A stretch of 47,571 nucleotides of DNA from Pseudomonadota bacterium (GCA_018240635.1 JAFEFJ010000004.1:1-47571), one strand, 5' to 3'; positions 9,382 to 17,821 are shown, numbered from the stretch's first letter. Program-made: numbers and translations. Notes: generated from the letters alone by a model not told the origin.

Positions 9382-10813
9382 CGAGGCTCGCCATCGCCGG
9401 GCGTTGCAGGACCAGGATCAGGCCGGGGACCGGCGCATCGGCCTCGTGGCGCAGCGTCTCGGCGCGGATTTCCCGCACGACCAGGCCCGCCGCTTCCGCC
9501 GTTCCCGTCACGTAGCGCCGTCCATGCGCGTAGCGGCCGAGCCGGCCGAGCGACCAGCCGGCCTCGTCGGGCGCTTCCTCGACCGAGCAGACGAACAGCC
9601 CGCCGGGAAGCAGCCGCGCGGCGACTGCGGCGAACACCGCCTCCAGCGCGCCGAAATAGCAGAGCACGTCGGCGGCCAGCACGATGCGCCATGCCGCCGT
9701 GTCGGCCCGCAGCGTGTCGATCACGTCGGCCTCGGCGAGTTCGGCGTAGAGCCCCTTCGCCGCCGCCATCGCCAGCATCCGGGGCGAGGCGTCCACGCCG
9801 GTGATCGGCCCGTAGGGCAGGTCGGACAGCGCGACCGCCGCCAGCCCGGTGCCGCAGCCGAGATCGAGCACCGGGCCGACCGGTTCCCCATCCGGCGGCG
9901 CATGGCGCAGCAGCGCCGCGCGGATCAGGCCGGGGATGCGGTAGCCGAGGCCGATCAGCGTCGCCTCGAACGTGTCGGCGCAGCCGTCGAACACCGCGCG
10001 CAGATAGGCGAGCGGCGCGCGCCCCGCCGCCGACACCGCGCCCGAGGCGCTGACCAGGTGCCGCACATACGGATCTTCCGGGCCGAGCTTCAGCGCCTCC
10101 GCATAGGCCTCGCTCGCTTCCTCGTGGCGGCCGAGGCTCGACAGCGCGTGGCCGAGCAGGCCCAGCACGCAGGCATCCGCCGCCCCCGCGCGCCGCGCCG
10201 CTTCCGCCATCCCCGCCGCATCGGCGAAACGCCGCCCGCGGATCGCGAGCAGCATGGCGCTGGTGCGCAGACCCGCCGCGCCGGGTGCGGCCGCGATCGC
10301 GGCGGCCAGCGTGGCGGCCGCGCCGTCCGCATCGCCCGCCGCCTCCTGCGCGGCGGCCAGGCCCTGCCGGTAGGCCGGATTGCCGGGCGCGCCCGCCACC
10401 GCCTCGCGCAGGCAGGCGGCCGCCTCCTGCGCGCGGCCGAGTTCCAGCAGCATCACCCCCAGCATCGCCTTCGCCGCCGGGTCGTGCCGGTCCAGGATCA
10501 CCGCCTCCGCCGCGTCGCCCGCGGCGCCCAGGCGGTCGTTCAGCAGCAGGCGCAGCTCCGCCCGGCTCTTGCGCAGCGCCGCGTCGGCCGGGGCGGCCGC
10601 GATCCGCGCATCCAGCTCCGGCAGCGCGTCCTGCGGACGGCCTTCCCGGATCGCGAGGCGCGCCGCCAGCGTCGCCGCCGCCGGATCGTCCGGCGCCAGC
10701 GCGCGCAGCGCCGCCAGCATCGGCCGCGCCGCGCCGATGCGCCCGGCATCGAGCAGGGCGGCAATGCGGCCCGCAAGGGCGTCGGGCTCGGCGGTCGCGT
10801 GGACGGTCTGCAT
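9371..10813 (-). CDS. TPR-repeat SAM-dependent methyltransferase
   Basis: A 480-residue fusion. Residues about 10-255 are Ala-rich TPR-like pairs. Residues about 275-470 form a class I methyltransferase with motif I VLDLGCGTGLAA at 315-326, then GVDASPRMLAMAAAKGLY and LAADVLCYFG. Start at 10813 is supported by AAGGAG about 6 bases upstream. The layout (TPR then catalytic domain) mirrors the adjoining OGT-like enzyme, suggesting both TPR parts hold the same protein client, likely flagellin. That link is inference. It starts 75 bases after the DUF1217 gene and overlaps the next gene by 11 bases. Confidence 0.8.
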   Translation of the reverse strand: MQTVHATAEPDALAGRIAALLDAGRIGAARPMLAALRALAPDDPAAATLAARLAIREGRPQDALPELDARIAAAPADAALRKSRAELRLLLNDRLGAAGDAAEAVILDRHDPAAKAMLGVMLLELGRAQEAAACLREAVAGAPGNPAYRQGLAAAQEAAGDADGAAATLAAAIAAAPGAAGLRTSAMLLAIRGRRFADAAGMAEAARRAGAADACVLGLLGHALSSLGRHEEASEAYAEALKLGPEDPYVRHLVSASGAVSAAGRAPLAYLRAVFDGCADTFEATLIGLGYRIPGLIRAALLRHAPPDGEPVGPVLDLGCGTGLAAVALSDLPYGPITGVDASPRMLAMAAAKGLYAELAEADVIDTLRADTAAWRIVLAADVLCYFGALEAVFAAVAARLLPGGLFVCSVEEAPDEAGWSLGRLGRYAHGRRYVTGTAEAAGLVVREIRAETLRHEADAPVPGLILVLQRPAMASLDVH

Positions 10814-10887
10814 GGCTGCTCCTTTTGAGCGGGGCGGAAGGAATTCCGTAACCGATGAAACGGTCCGGCTGCGTGCGGGGGGCTGCC

Positions 10888-11742
10888 CTACACGACGAGG
10901 CCCTGGGCCTGGGTCGCCAGCGCATCCATGCTGGGCATCGTGCTCGATGTCTGCTGCTGACCGCCGGCGGCGATCAGGTAGCGCTGCGCGAAGGCTTCGA
11001 CGAAATGCGGGTCCTGGAACTGCGTGATGTCCAGCCGGCTGCTGATCGCCTTTTCCTGCGCATTCAGGTCCTGGAAGGCGATCTGCACCGGAATGCCCAG
11101 CGCCGTCGTCACCACGTTGCGCAGGATCGGATCGCCCAGGATCTGATCGACCGAGGTGATGGTCGCTGCGGAGGCGCGGAAGGTCAGCGCGTTCGACAAT
11201 CCGGGCGTGGTGGCGTCGAGCGAGGTGCGCCACGTCACCTCGGCATAGGCGTTCGCGATCGTGCTGATCGTGGACGGGCTCTGGATCACCGACAGGCCGG
11301 CGGTGGCGAACTGGTAGGTCTGCGCGGTGGTCTTCCAGCGCGTGTCGCTCAGTTTGTTGACCAGCGAATTCGGGTCCGAGGGGTCGGACATCAGCGCCTT
11401 CTGCGCCAGCGCCGTGTAGGGGATCTGATCGGCGAGCCCGTTGGCGGTCAGCAGCACGTTCATCACCTGCGGGTTCGACAGCAGCTGCTGCACGCTGGTC
11501 GCGCTCTGCACGCCCTGCGTGAAGGCCGCGACCGCGCGCTGCACCTGCGGCTCCGCCGCCGTCATGGCGACGTCCTTGGTCTGGTTCTGCTCCGCCGTGT
11601 CGAGCGCGACCGCGGGGTTCTGGAACGACGCCGCGCCGCCGCCGGTGATGCCGTACAGCGTGTTCAGCAGCCCGCCGGAACCCGAGCCCATCGTGGCGAA
11701 GAGATACGCGGCCTCGCTCGCCGCCGGGTCCACTCCCGACAT
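10888..11742 (-). CDS. DUF1217 flagellar-cluster protein
   Basis: A 284-residue protein of the DUF1217 family, found with flagellar genes in Alphaproteobacteria and without an established biochemical role. Features: an N-terminal MGSGSGGLLNTLYGI segment, repeated Asn/Gln-rich helical stretches such as SVQQLLSNPQVMNVLL and the related VDQILGDPILRNVV, and a C-terminal QDPHFVEAFAQRYLI block. No signal peptide or membrane segment. It begins one base after the flaF stop, with GGGGG a few bases before the ATG, so it is coupled to flaF. Confidence 0.8.
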   Translation of the reverse strand: MSGVDPAASEAAYLFATMGSGSGGLLNTLYGITGGGAASFQNPAVALDTAEQNQTKDVAMTAAEPQVQRAVAAFTQGVQSATSVQQLLSNPQVMNVLLTANGLADQIPYTALAQKALMSDPSDPNSLVNKLSDTRWKTTAQTYQFATAGLSVIQSPSTISTIANAYAEVTWRTSLDATTPGLSNALTFRASAATITSVDQILGDPILRNVVTTALGIPVQIAFQDLNAQEKAISSRLDITQFQDPHFVEAFAQRYLIAAGGQQQTSSTMPSMDALATQAQGLVV

Positions 11743-11743
11743 C

Positions 11744-12091
11744 TCACGCCCCCGCCGACAGGCCTTCGGCGATGTGCTGGTTCATCTCGATGAGGAAGTC
11801 GAAGCTCGGGTTGTCGCTTGCATGCTCGCGCTCCACCGCCAGCGCGATGGAGACGAGGCCGGCCTTGGTGCCCTCCGGCAGCGCGTTCTGCGGATCGCGC
11901 GCCAGATCCAGCACAGCCATCCACAGGCGGCGGTTGTCGGCCAGCGCGCGCACGCGCTGGATAGGGTCCCCGTCGCGCGCCGCGCGCAGGCCGCCCAGGG
12001 CCTGGCGGAAGATCTCCGCCTCCTGCTCGCGCAGCGAGCGGTGGGCGGTGGCGGCGCGATACGCGTTGTTGGCCTGCATGAGAGACTGCAT
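11744..12091 (-). CDS. flaF: Flagellin synthesis regulator FlaF
   Basis: A 115-residue FlaF homologue. Seen: the all-helical AYRAATAHRSLREQEAEIF start, LADNRRLWMAVLDLARD in the middle, and the LIEMNQHIAEGL end. In Caulobacter FlaF promotes flagellin production and counteracts FlbT after transcription. GGAGCA about 6 bases before the ATG at 12091 supports the start; an internal ATG at 12079 is an alternative. It follows flbT by 14 bases and precedes the DUF1217 gene by one base, as in many alphaproteobacterial flagellin loci. Confidence 0.92.
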   Translation of the reverse strand: MQSLMQANNAYRAATAHRSLREQEAEIFRQALGGLRAARDGDPIQRVRALADNRRLWMAVLDLARDPQNALPEGTKAGLVSIALAVEREHASDNPSFDFLIEMNQHIAEGLSAGA

Positions 12092-12105
12092 GGATCGTGC
12101 TCCGC

Positions 12106-12630
12106 TTATTGCGTCAGAAGGGCCGCCGTCGGCGCGGCGTCCCGGCCGCGCGCGGCGGCCTCGGGCGATGCGGGAAGGGGCGCGGAAGCCGAGGGGACAA
12201 GCGGCACGGCGGCTGCCGGCGCAGCCGGCCGCGCGATGCCGCGGCCGAGCACCGCGTCCTCGTGCCGGATGATCCGCCGGACCAGCTTCAGCGCGCGGTA
12301 GCAGTCGTCCTCCTCCGCCGCGTGCAGCGCGCGGTCGAGGATTTCCCGCGCGATGGCCGACGTGGTGGCCTGCTTGAACGCGGCGATCAGTTCGCGCGCG
12401 GCGGCAAGGCCGGGGCCGCGTTCGTCCTCCGCGCCGATATAGGCGGTCTGCAGCGCGAAGTAGATGCGGCGGGCGGGGCTGTCGGCGTCGTTCGGCGGCA
12501 TGATCTGCTTGCCGAACAGGAAGCGCGCCTTCGCCGTCAGCTCGATCCTTGTCTTGGTACGGAAACGGATCGGTGCGCCGTTGACGATCATCACCTCGCC
12601 CTGTCGTAGCTCCAGAACCAGATTGGACAT
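12106..12630 (-). CDS. flbT: Flagellin mRNA regulator FlbT
   Basis: A 174-residue FlbT homologue. The core is typical: VLELRQGEVMIVNGAPIRFR at the start, then ARFLFGKQIMPPNDADSPARR and IYFALQTAYIG. The last 30 or so residues are an Ala/Pro-rich tail outside the usual core. In Caulobacter FlbT binds the flagellin mRNA leader and lowers its stability when the hook is unfinished. Its place just after flagellin, and the structured flagellin leader at 13641-13700, make the same role likely here. GGAAGGGACAG precedes the ATG. Between flbT and flagellin are 170 non-coding bases. Confidence 0.92.
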   Translation of the reverse strand: MSNLVLELRQGEVMIVNGAPIRFRTKTRIELTAKARFLFGKQIMPPNDADSPARRIYFALQTAYIGAEDERGPGLAAARELIAAFKQATTSAIAREILDRALHAAEEDDCYRALKLVRRIIRHEDAVLGRGIARPAAPAAAVPLVPSASAPLPASPEAAARGRDAAPTAALLTQ

Positions 12631-12800
12631 CTGTCCCTTCCGTCTGCGCCGGCCGGGCGTGTTGCCCGCGCGCGCCGCCTTGGGGCGTGAAGGCCGGGCG
12701 CCCCGCCGCCCGCGCGGTTGCCCACGCGATCGGCCGTTCGGATGCCCGTGCGGTTGATCGGCGGCCGGAACCTCCTGTCCCGGACCCCCGGTCGGAACGG
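12631..12800. other. Non-coding gap between flagellin and flbT
   Basis: No convincing reading frame. It holds two near-identical 13-base words, GCCCGCGCGGTTG (12710-12722) and GCCCGTGCGGTTG (12743-12755), and several GC-rich self-complementary stretches that could make structured RNA after the flagellin stop. I see no sigma-54 element pointing towards flbT, so flbT may depend on read-through from flagellin or on a promoter I cannot recognise. Confidence 0.4.
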
Positions 12801-13640
12801 CTAGCCGAACAGCTTCAGCAGCGTCGAGGGCGCCTGGTTGGCGATCGACAGCGACTGCGTGCCGAGCTGCTGGCGGATCTGCAGCGACGTGAGCTGCGCC
12901 GATTCCTTCGACAGGTCGGCGTCGATCAGCGAGCCGAGGCCGCTGTTCAGCGCGTCGATCTTGTTGCTGTTGTAGGTGGTCTGGGCCGAGACGTAGTTGG
13001 TGGCCGAGCCGTACAGGTTCAGCTGGATGCCGATCGTGTTCTGCATGTTCTGGAACGTGCCGGTCGCGGTCAGCTGCGCCTGCGCGGCGGTCGAGGTGAA
13101 GGAGGTGATGTTGATCGACCCGAAGAAGGCGGAGCCGCTAAACGTGGCGATGCCGTAGGTGGACCCCACCTCGTTGCGCACCACGGCGACGCTGCCGAAC
13201 GTGCCACTGCTGCCGGTGATGTTCCCGATCAGGGTCTTGCCGTTGTAGCTGGCGTCCTGGATCGCGCTCTTCACCGCCAGGATGTCCTGGTTGTACTGCT
13301 GCTGGTACTGCGTGCGCTCGTCGCCCTGGGTGTTGCCGTCGGCGAGCTTCACCAGCACCGAGCGCATGTCGATCAGCATGTTCGACACCGAGTTCAGCGC
13401 CGAGGTGGTGGTGGACAGCAGCCCCTGCACGTTGCCGAGCTGCTGGTTCGCGCTGGTCAGCGAGGAGACGCTGGACCGCACGCCCTGCGCCACCGCGTAG
13501 GCGGCGCCGTCGTCCACCGCATCGGCCACGCGGTAGCCGGTGGAGATCTGCTTCTCCGTCGCCTGCAGGGCCGAGTTGGTCTGGTTGAGGGATTCGAGCG
13601 CGACCATCGCGCCCACGTTCGTATTCACCGAGTTCAGCAT
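12801..13640 (-). CDS. Flagellin
   Basis: The filament subunit, exported by the flagellar type III system. At 279 residues it is a short flagellin with a small variable middle. The D0/D1 ends are clear: N-terminal VNTNVGAMVALESLNQTN, then KQISTGYRVADAVDDGAAYA, and C-terminal LSKESAQLTSLQIRQQLGTQ ending in LLKLFG. A strong Shine-Dalgarno, GGAGGTAAG, lies 6 bases before the ATG, inside a potentially switchable leader. The Ser/Thr-rich middle (about 140-190) would be the likely place for O-linked modification by the downstream TPR enzymes, if these act on flagellin. It is the only flagellin gene in the window. Confidence 0.95.
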   Translation of the reverse strand: MLNSVNTNVGAMVALESLNQTNSALQATEKQISTGYRVADAVDDGAAYAVAQGVRSSVSSLTSANQQLGNVQGLLSTTTSALNSVSNMLIDMRSVLVKLADGNTQGDERTQYQQQYNQDILAVKSAIQDASYNGKTLIGNITGSSGTFGSVAVVRNEVGSTYGIATFSGSAFFGSINITSFTSTAAQAQLTATGTFQNMQNTIGIQLNLYGSATNYVSAQTTYNSNKIDALNSGLGSLIDADLSKESAQLTSLQIRQQLGTQSLSIANQAPSTLLKLFG

Positions 13641-13700
13641 GGTTTCTTACCTCCAATCCAAAATTCGTTGGAAACCCGCGGTTTTCTGGGGCATCCCAGT
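13641..13700 (-). promoter_or_regulatory. Flagellin mRNA leader with two competing hairpins
   Basis: Read on the minus strand, the leader has a CTGGG/CCCAG hairpin (13686-13699, loop ATGC) and then the segment GGTTTC (13676-13671). GGTTT can pair with AAACC just upstream (13684-13680) around a GCG loop, leaving the ribosome binding site free. Alternatively GGTTTC can pair over six bases with GAAACC (13646-13641) right beside the ATG, enclosing GGAGGTAA. A TCCAA/TTGGA hairpin can form inside that loop. The two pairings exclude each other. FlbT in Caulobacter acts on flagellin leader RNA, so this is a candidate target. The pairing is seen in the sequence; regulation is inferred. Confidence 0.45.
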
Positions 13701-13746
13701 TTCGCGAGGTCCGGTTAAGGCGGGGTGAACGGCATGCGTGCGTTCT

Positions 13747-14841
13747 TCATGCGCCCGGCAGGAACTTCGCCAGCGACAGGCCGTTCAGCGTTGCGATCAC
13801 CTGATACGATGCCTGCAGCTGCGTCTGCGTCAGTTGCAGCTTCGAGATCGCCGCCGCCTGGTCCACGTCCTGCGCGGACGAAAGCTGCGCCGTCAGGGCG
13901 ACCGTCATTCCCTGGATCGTCGTCTTGGTGTCCGCGAGGCCGGATTGCACGTTCCCGAGCGCGCCGGCATCGGCCGCCATCGCGCTGATCGCGCCGCCCA
14001 GGCTGGTGCGCGTGTCCTCGACCAGGGCGGAGAAGTTTGGATCATCGGCCTGCGCCGAGGACAGCGATCCGATGGTCGCCAGCGCGCGCATCAGGTCGCG
14101 CATGTAGGATCCGGTGGTGGAACTGCCGGAGGAGGCGACGAAGGTGTTCGCGCTCGCCGAAAGCCCGGTCGTCACGCTCGTCTCCGCCCCCACCCGGACG
14201 CTGGGCGCGGCGGCGGCGAGCGTCGCGGCGGATTGCGACATGTAGGTGGAGAAGGGCGAGGTCCCCGCCGCGTTCGACGATGCGATCGACAGCGTCGCCG
14301 CGGCGGTGGCGCTCGCGCCCTGCGTCGAAAGCGCGCCCACCGCGGCGTTGATCTGCAGGTAGAAGCCCGAGGACAGGATCTGGTCCGGCTGCGGCACCGG
14401 CGGGTTGCCGCTGTCCTGCCCGGCGAAGACGTAGTTGCCGCTGCCGTCGGTGGTGTCGAGCAGCCCGGCCACCTGCTGCAGCGCCTGCCGCGCCGCCGCC
14501 GCCACGCTGTCGATCTCGCTTCCGTTCAGGCCGTTCAGGTTGTTGAGCTGCGCGTAGAAATCGTTGGCGATCGATTGGATCTGCGTCATCGCCGTCTGCG
14601 TCACGCTCATGGACGCGGTGGCGGCGTCGATGTTCGTCTGCCACGCCTGCTGCTGCGCCAGCAGCGGGTTGATGCTGATCGAAACGCTCGCCGCCGTGCC
14701 GAGCCCCGCGTAGTCGTTCGCCACCAGCCCGGTGCTCACCTGCTCGGTCAGCACGTCGAGGTTCGTGCGCACGCTCGCGCTGCTGGAGATCGCGATGCCC
14801 AGCGCGCCGTAGTCGCTCACGCCCTGGATGCTGCCGCTCAT
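13747..14841 (-). CDS. flgL: Flagellar hook-filament junction protein FlgL
   Basis: A 364-residue flagellin-like junction protein (HAP3). The N-terminal helix region reads RTNLDVLTEQVSTGLVANDY, the middle has the FlgL-type YVFAGQDSGNPPV, and the C-terminus is a long coiled helix ending LSLAKFLPGA. Its ATG at 14841 overlaps the flgK stop by four bases (ATGA), the usual flgK-flgL coupling. A longer frame upstream exists only because of GC bias. FlgL joins FlgK to the filament and is exported through the flagellar channel. Confidence 0.9.
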   Translation of the reverse strand: MSGSIQGVSDYGALGIAISSSASVRTNLDVLTEQVSTGLVANDYAGLGTAASVSISINPLLAQQQAWQTNIDAATASMSVTQTAMTQIQSIANDFYAQLNNLNGLNGSEIDSVAAAARQALQQVAGLLDTTDGSGNYVFAGQDSGNPPVPQPDQILSSGFYLQINAAVGALSTQGASATAAATLSIASSNAAGTSPFSTYMSQSAATLAAAAPSVRVGAETSVTTGLSASANTFVASSGSSTTGSYMRDLMRALATIGSLSSAQADDPNFSALVEDTRTSLGGAISAMAADAGALGNVQSGLADTKTTIQGMTVALTAQLSSAQDVDQAAAISKLQLTQTQLQASYQVIATLNGLSLAKFLPGA

Positions 14842-16361
14842 TGCACGGCCTGCATCAGGTCGTTCCACATCGCCTGCGCGGCGTTGATGATGTGGGCGTT
14901 GGCGCCATAGGCGTTCTGCAACTGGATCATCAGCGACATCTCGGCATCGATGTTCACCCCGCTCGTGCTGGAGAGCTTGGTCTGCAGGCTGGTCTGCAAC
15001 GCCGTCGCCGCGCTGGCCTGCGCCGTGGTCTGGCTGCTCTGCGCCGCCTGGGCGGACACCAGATCGGCGGCCATCGCGGCCAGCGTGCCTGGGGAGGCGA
15101 AGGGTGCGCTCAGCGTGCCCGCCGCGCCCAGGCCCGTGGTCGCGAAGGCGGGCTGCGCCACCCCGTCCTGCACCTGATCGCCGAGCGCATAGTCCAGGAC
15201 ACGGTTGATCAGCGTGTCGAACCCGGCGGGTCCGCCCGGCGGGTTCGGCGTGAAGGCGCTCGCCCCGGTCGGGCTGCCGGTCACCGCCTGCGTGCCGTCG
15301 CGCACCAGCGCGTTGTTCGCAAGCACGGCCGGGTTCACCTGGATGGTCGCGGAGAAGCCCACGTAGTTCGCCTGCGCGGGCGTGCCGCCGGCCGCGGGCA
15401 GGTTGCCCGACGGATCGCTGAACAGCCGCAGCCCCTGCGCGTCGAAGCGGCTCGCGAGGCCTTGCGCGAACTCGTCCAGCTCCGCCTGGTCGGTCGGCAG
15501 CGTGGTGTCGCGCAGCGCGACGTTGGCCCCGATCTGCCCGCCGGACAGGCCCGCCGTCACGTCGATGCCGCCGCACATGATCCCGGGGATGCCGCCGCCC
15601 GGATAGGTGGAGGAGGCGCCCACGGTCACGTCGCTGGTGGTGAAGGGCGTGCCGCCGGTGGTAGGCAGCTGCACGCCGCTCGACGAATACAGCAGCAGCC
15701 CGCCATTGCTCTGCGGCACCTGCACGATGCTCACCAGGCCCGACAGCGTCTGCACCGCGGCGTTGCGCTGGTTTTGCAGATCGGCGGTGCTCTGCCCCGC
15801 GGCCTGCAGCGCGACGATCTGGCTGTTCAGCGCGCTCACCGTGGCGAGGGTGGTGTTCAGCGTCGTCACTTCGGAAACGATCGCGTCCTGCGCATTCTGC
15901 CGCTGCTGCGCGTAGGCGCCGGCCAGCGTATTGATGCTCTGCGCCAGGTTGGCGGCGGCGGTCACCACGGCGGTCTGCTGCGTCTGGCTGCTCGGGTCGG
16001 CCGAGAGCGCGGTGAAGGCGTCGGTCAGCTTGCCCAGCATGCTGGCCAGATCGGTGCCGCTGCCCGGCGTGCCCAGCACCGGGTCGATCGCCTGCAAGGC
16101 GGTCTGCGTGGTGGTCAGCGCGGCGCTGGCGGCGTTCTGCGTCAGCAACTGGTTCTGCAGCGCGGTGTTGACGTTCAGCGTGGTCGGCAGCACGCGCACG
16201 CCCATCGCGACGCCGCCGGCGCTCAGGCTTTCCTGGTTCGATACCTCGGCCGCGTAGCCGGGCGTGCCGGCGTTCGCAACGTTCTGCGAAATCACCGACA
16301 GCGCCTGTGTGATCGCGTACAGGCCGCCATTGGCCACCGTCAGGCCGGTTTCGATCCCCAT
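14838..16361 (-). CDS. flgK: Flagellar hook-associated protein FlgK
   Basis: A 507-residue HAP1. The N-terminal rod-type motif ALSVISQNVANAGTPGYAAE is clear. The C-terminal D0 helix reads INAAQAMWNDLMQAVQ. In between are Ser/Thr/Ala-rich domains with GLRLFSDPSGNLPAAGG. It forms the first junction ring between hook and filament. It starts 39 bases after the flgE stop and overlaps flgL, so flgE-flgK-flgL form one transcription unit, probably from the sigma-54 promoter upstream of flgE. Confidence 0.93.
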   Translation of the reverse strand: MGIETGLTVANGGLYAITQALSVISQNVANAGTPGYAAEVSNQESLSAGGVAMGVRVLPTTLNVNTALQNQLLTQNAASAALTTTQTALQAIDPVLGTPGSGTDLASMLGKLTDAFTALSADPSSQTQQTAVVTAAANLAQSINTLAGAYAQQRQNAQDAIVSEVTTLNTTLATVSALNSQIVALQAAGQSTADLQNQRNAAVQTLSGLVSIVQVPQSNGGLLLYSSSGVQLPTTGGTPFTTSDVTVGASSTYPGGGIPGIMCGGIDVTAGLSGGQIGANVALRDTTLPTDQAELDEFAQGLASRFDAQGLRLFSDPSGNLPAAGGTPAQANYVGFSATIQVNPAVLANNALVRDGTQAVTGSPTGASAFTPNPPGGPAGFDTLINRVLDYALGDQVQDGVAQPAFATTGLGAAGTLSAPFASPGTLAAMAADLVSAQAAQSSQTTAQASAATALQTSLQTKLSSTSGVNIDAEMSLMIQLQNAYGANAHIINAAQAMWNDLMQAVQ

Positions 16362-16400
16362 CGCCGTGCTGCTTCCCGCCGCCCCTCAGACCCCGCGCGG

Positions 16401-17723
16401 CTACTGCTTCATGTCGATCGTGGTCTGCAGCATCTGGTTGGCGCTGGTGATCATCTTCGCGTTGGCCGAATAGGCCTGCTGCGCCACGATCAGCTTGCTG
16501 AACTCGGTCGCGATATCGACGTTCGACCCCTCCACCGACTGCGTCACCAACGATCCCGCGCCGTTGTTCCCGGCGGCCTCGGCCAGCGGATCGCCGGATT
16601 CCTGCGTCGCGGTGAAGGCCTCGCCGTTCTGCGACTGCAGCGCGTTCGGGTTGTTGAAGGTGATGATCGGCACCTGCGCGATGGTGCGGCTCTGGCCGTT
16701 GTCGTAGTTCACCACGACGTCGCCGTTGGTCTCGGTGGTGAGGCTGCTGAACGCGCCGGGCGGGATGCCGTCCTGCGTCAGACCGCGCAGGCTGTAGTCG
16801 GTGCCGGCGTACTGCGTCACGCCGTTCGATGCGCCGTAGGTGCCCAGGTTCAGCGTGATGGTCTGCGGGCCGGAGCCGAAATCCGAGGTGAAGGTCAGGG
16901 TCGCCGGCTGGCCCGATGAATAGCCCGCGCTCGATACGTTGCCCGTCGTGCCGCCGATCTGGCCCACCGTGCCTTCCGACACCGGGTTGCCGCTGACGCC
17001 TCCGAACAGCACGTTGGCGCTGCCGATGGCGGCGTTCGACACGTCGTCGGGCGAGAGGACGGAGACCGTCCAGTTGCCGTTCGCGTTCTGCGACCAGTTC
17101 AGGTCGATGCTGTGCAGCGTGCCCAGCGCGTCGTAGACGTTCACCTGCGAGGACAGCGGGCTGCTCGCGGTGGCGGTGCCGCTCGTGGGCGTAGCGGGCA
17201 GATTGGCCGACAGGTCGATGGTCGATGTCGCGACCGGGTTGAACGCCGTCTGCGTCACCTGGATCGGCGCCAGCGCGTTCTGGTTCACGGCACCCGTCTG
17301 CGCGTTCACCGCCCAGCCGTTCAGGTACTGGCCGGCGCTGTTCACCAGGTAGCCGTTCTTGTCCATCGTGAAGTCGCCGGCGCGCGTATAGTATTGCTGC
17401 GCCTGGAAGATCGGCGCGCCGGAGCTGGAGGTGGTGGCTTCGCTCACCGCGAAGAACCCCTGGCCGGAAATCGCGAGCCCGAGCGGATTGTCTGTCTGCG
17501 AGATCGTGCCCTGCACGTTGTTCACGTAGGTGGGCGTCGTCGCCACCGCGCCGGAATCGTTCATCTTCGCGGTGCTGGTCGTCAGGTAGTCGATGAAGTT
17601 GGTATCGACCCGCTTGAAACCGACCGTCTGGCTGTTCGCCACGTTGCCGCTGATATTGGTGAACGCTGCTGACTCTGCCGTCAGGCCGCTGATCGCCGTA
17701 CCCATTGCGCCGAACAGGGACAT
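16401..17723 (-). CDS. flgE: Flagellar hook protein FlgE
   Basis: A 440-residue hook subunit. The N-terminus MGTAISGLTAESAAFTNISG with ANSQTVGFK is the conserved rod/hook family start. ISGQGFFAV follows in the D1 region, and the end reads ANQMLQTTIDMKQ. GGAAGG about 8-13 bases before the ATG at 17723 supports this start; ATG at 17738 would add MEGEA. A strong sigma-54 element lies on this strand at about 17803-17821, giving a predicted leader of about 70 bases. flgE heads the minus-strand run flgE-flgK-flgL. Confidence 0.95.
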   Translation of the reverse strand: MSLFGAMGTAISGLTAESAAFTNISGNVANSQTVGFKRVDTNFIDYLTTSTAKMNDSGAVATTPTYVNNVQGTISQTDNPLGLAISGQGFFAVSEATTSSSGAPIFQAQQYYTRAGDFTMDKNGYLVNSAGQYLNGWAVNAQTGAVNQNALAPIQVTQTAFNPVATSTIDLSANLPATPTSGTATASSPLSSQVNVYDALGTLHSIDLNWSQNANGNWTVSVLSPDDVSNAAIGSANVLFGGVSGNPVSEGTVGQIGGTTGNVSSAGYSSGQPATLTFTSDFGSGPQTITLNLGTYGASNGVTQYAGTDYSLRGLTQDGIPPGAFSSLTTETNGDVVVNYDNGQSRTIAQVPIITFNNPNALQSQNGEAFTATQESGDPLAEAAGNNGAGSLVTQSVEGSNVDIATEFSKLIVAQQAYSANAKMITSANQMLQTTIDMKQ

Positions 17724-17802
17724 CGCTTCGCCTTCCATCCTGTGACCGCCGCCCTGCGCCCGGAACGTCCGATGCCCGGCATGCGGCGGCCTCGCGGTGG
17801 TG

Positions 17803-17821
17803 TTGGCAGGAAGCGTGCCAG
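17803..17821 (-). promoter_or_regulatory. Sigma-54 promoter for flgE
   Basis: The minus strand reads CTGGCACG-CTTC-CTGC. The -24 box is a perfect match to YTGGCACG and the -12 box differs from TTGC at one base. GG (17819-17818) and GC (17807-17806) are the required 12 bases apart. Transcription is predicted to start near 17794, about 70 bases before the flgE ATG. FlbD, encoded in this window, is the expected activator. The same site read on the plus strand, TTGGCAGG-AAGC-GTGC, also has correct spacing but a poorer -12 box. Confidence 0.75.

Noticed and set aside
7120-10828. Very long plus-strand frames opposite the TPR enzymes
   Set aside because: Translations are Arg/Ala/Gln low-complexity without domains; the minus-strand frames have TPR and catalytic motifs.
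10829-10847. Possible sigma-54 element before the TPR methyltransferase gene (minus strand)
   Set aside because: GG and GC have the right 12-base spacing but the flanking bases do not match TGGCACG or TTGC.
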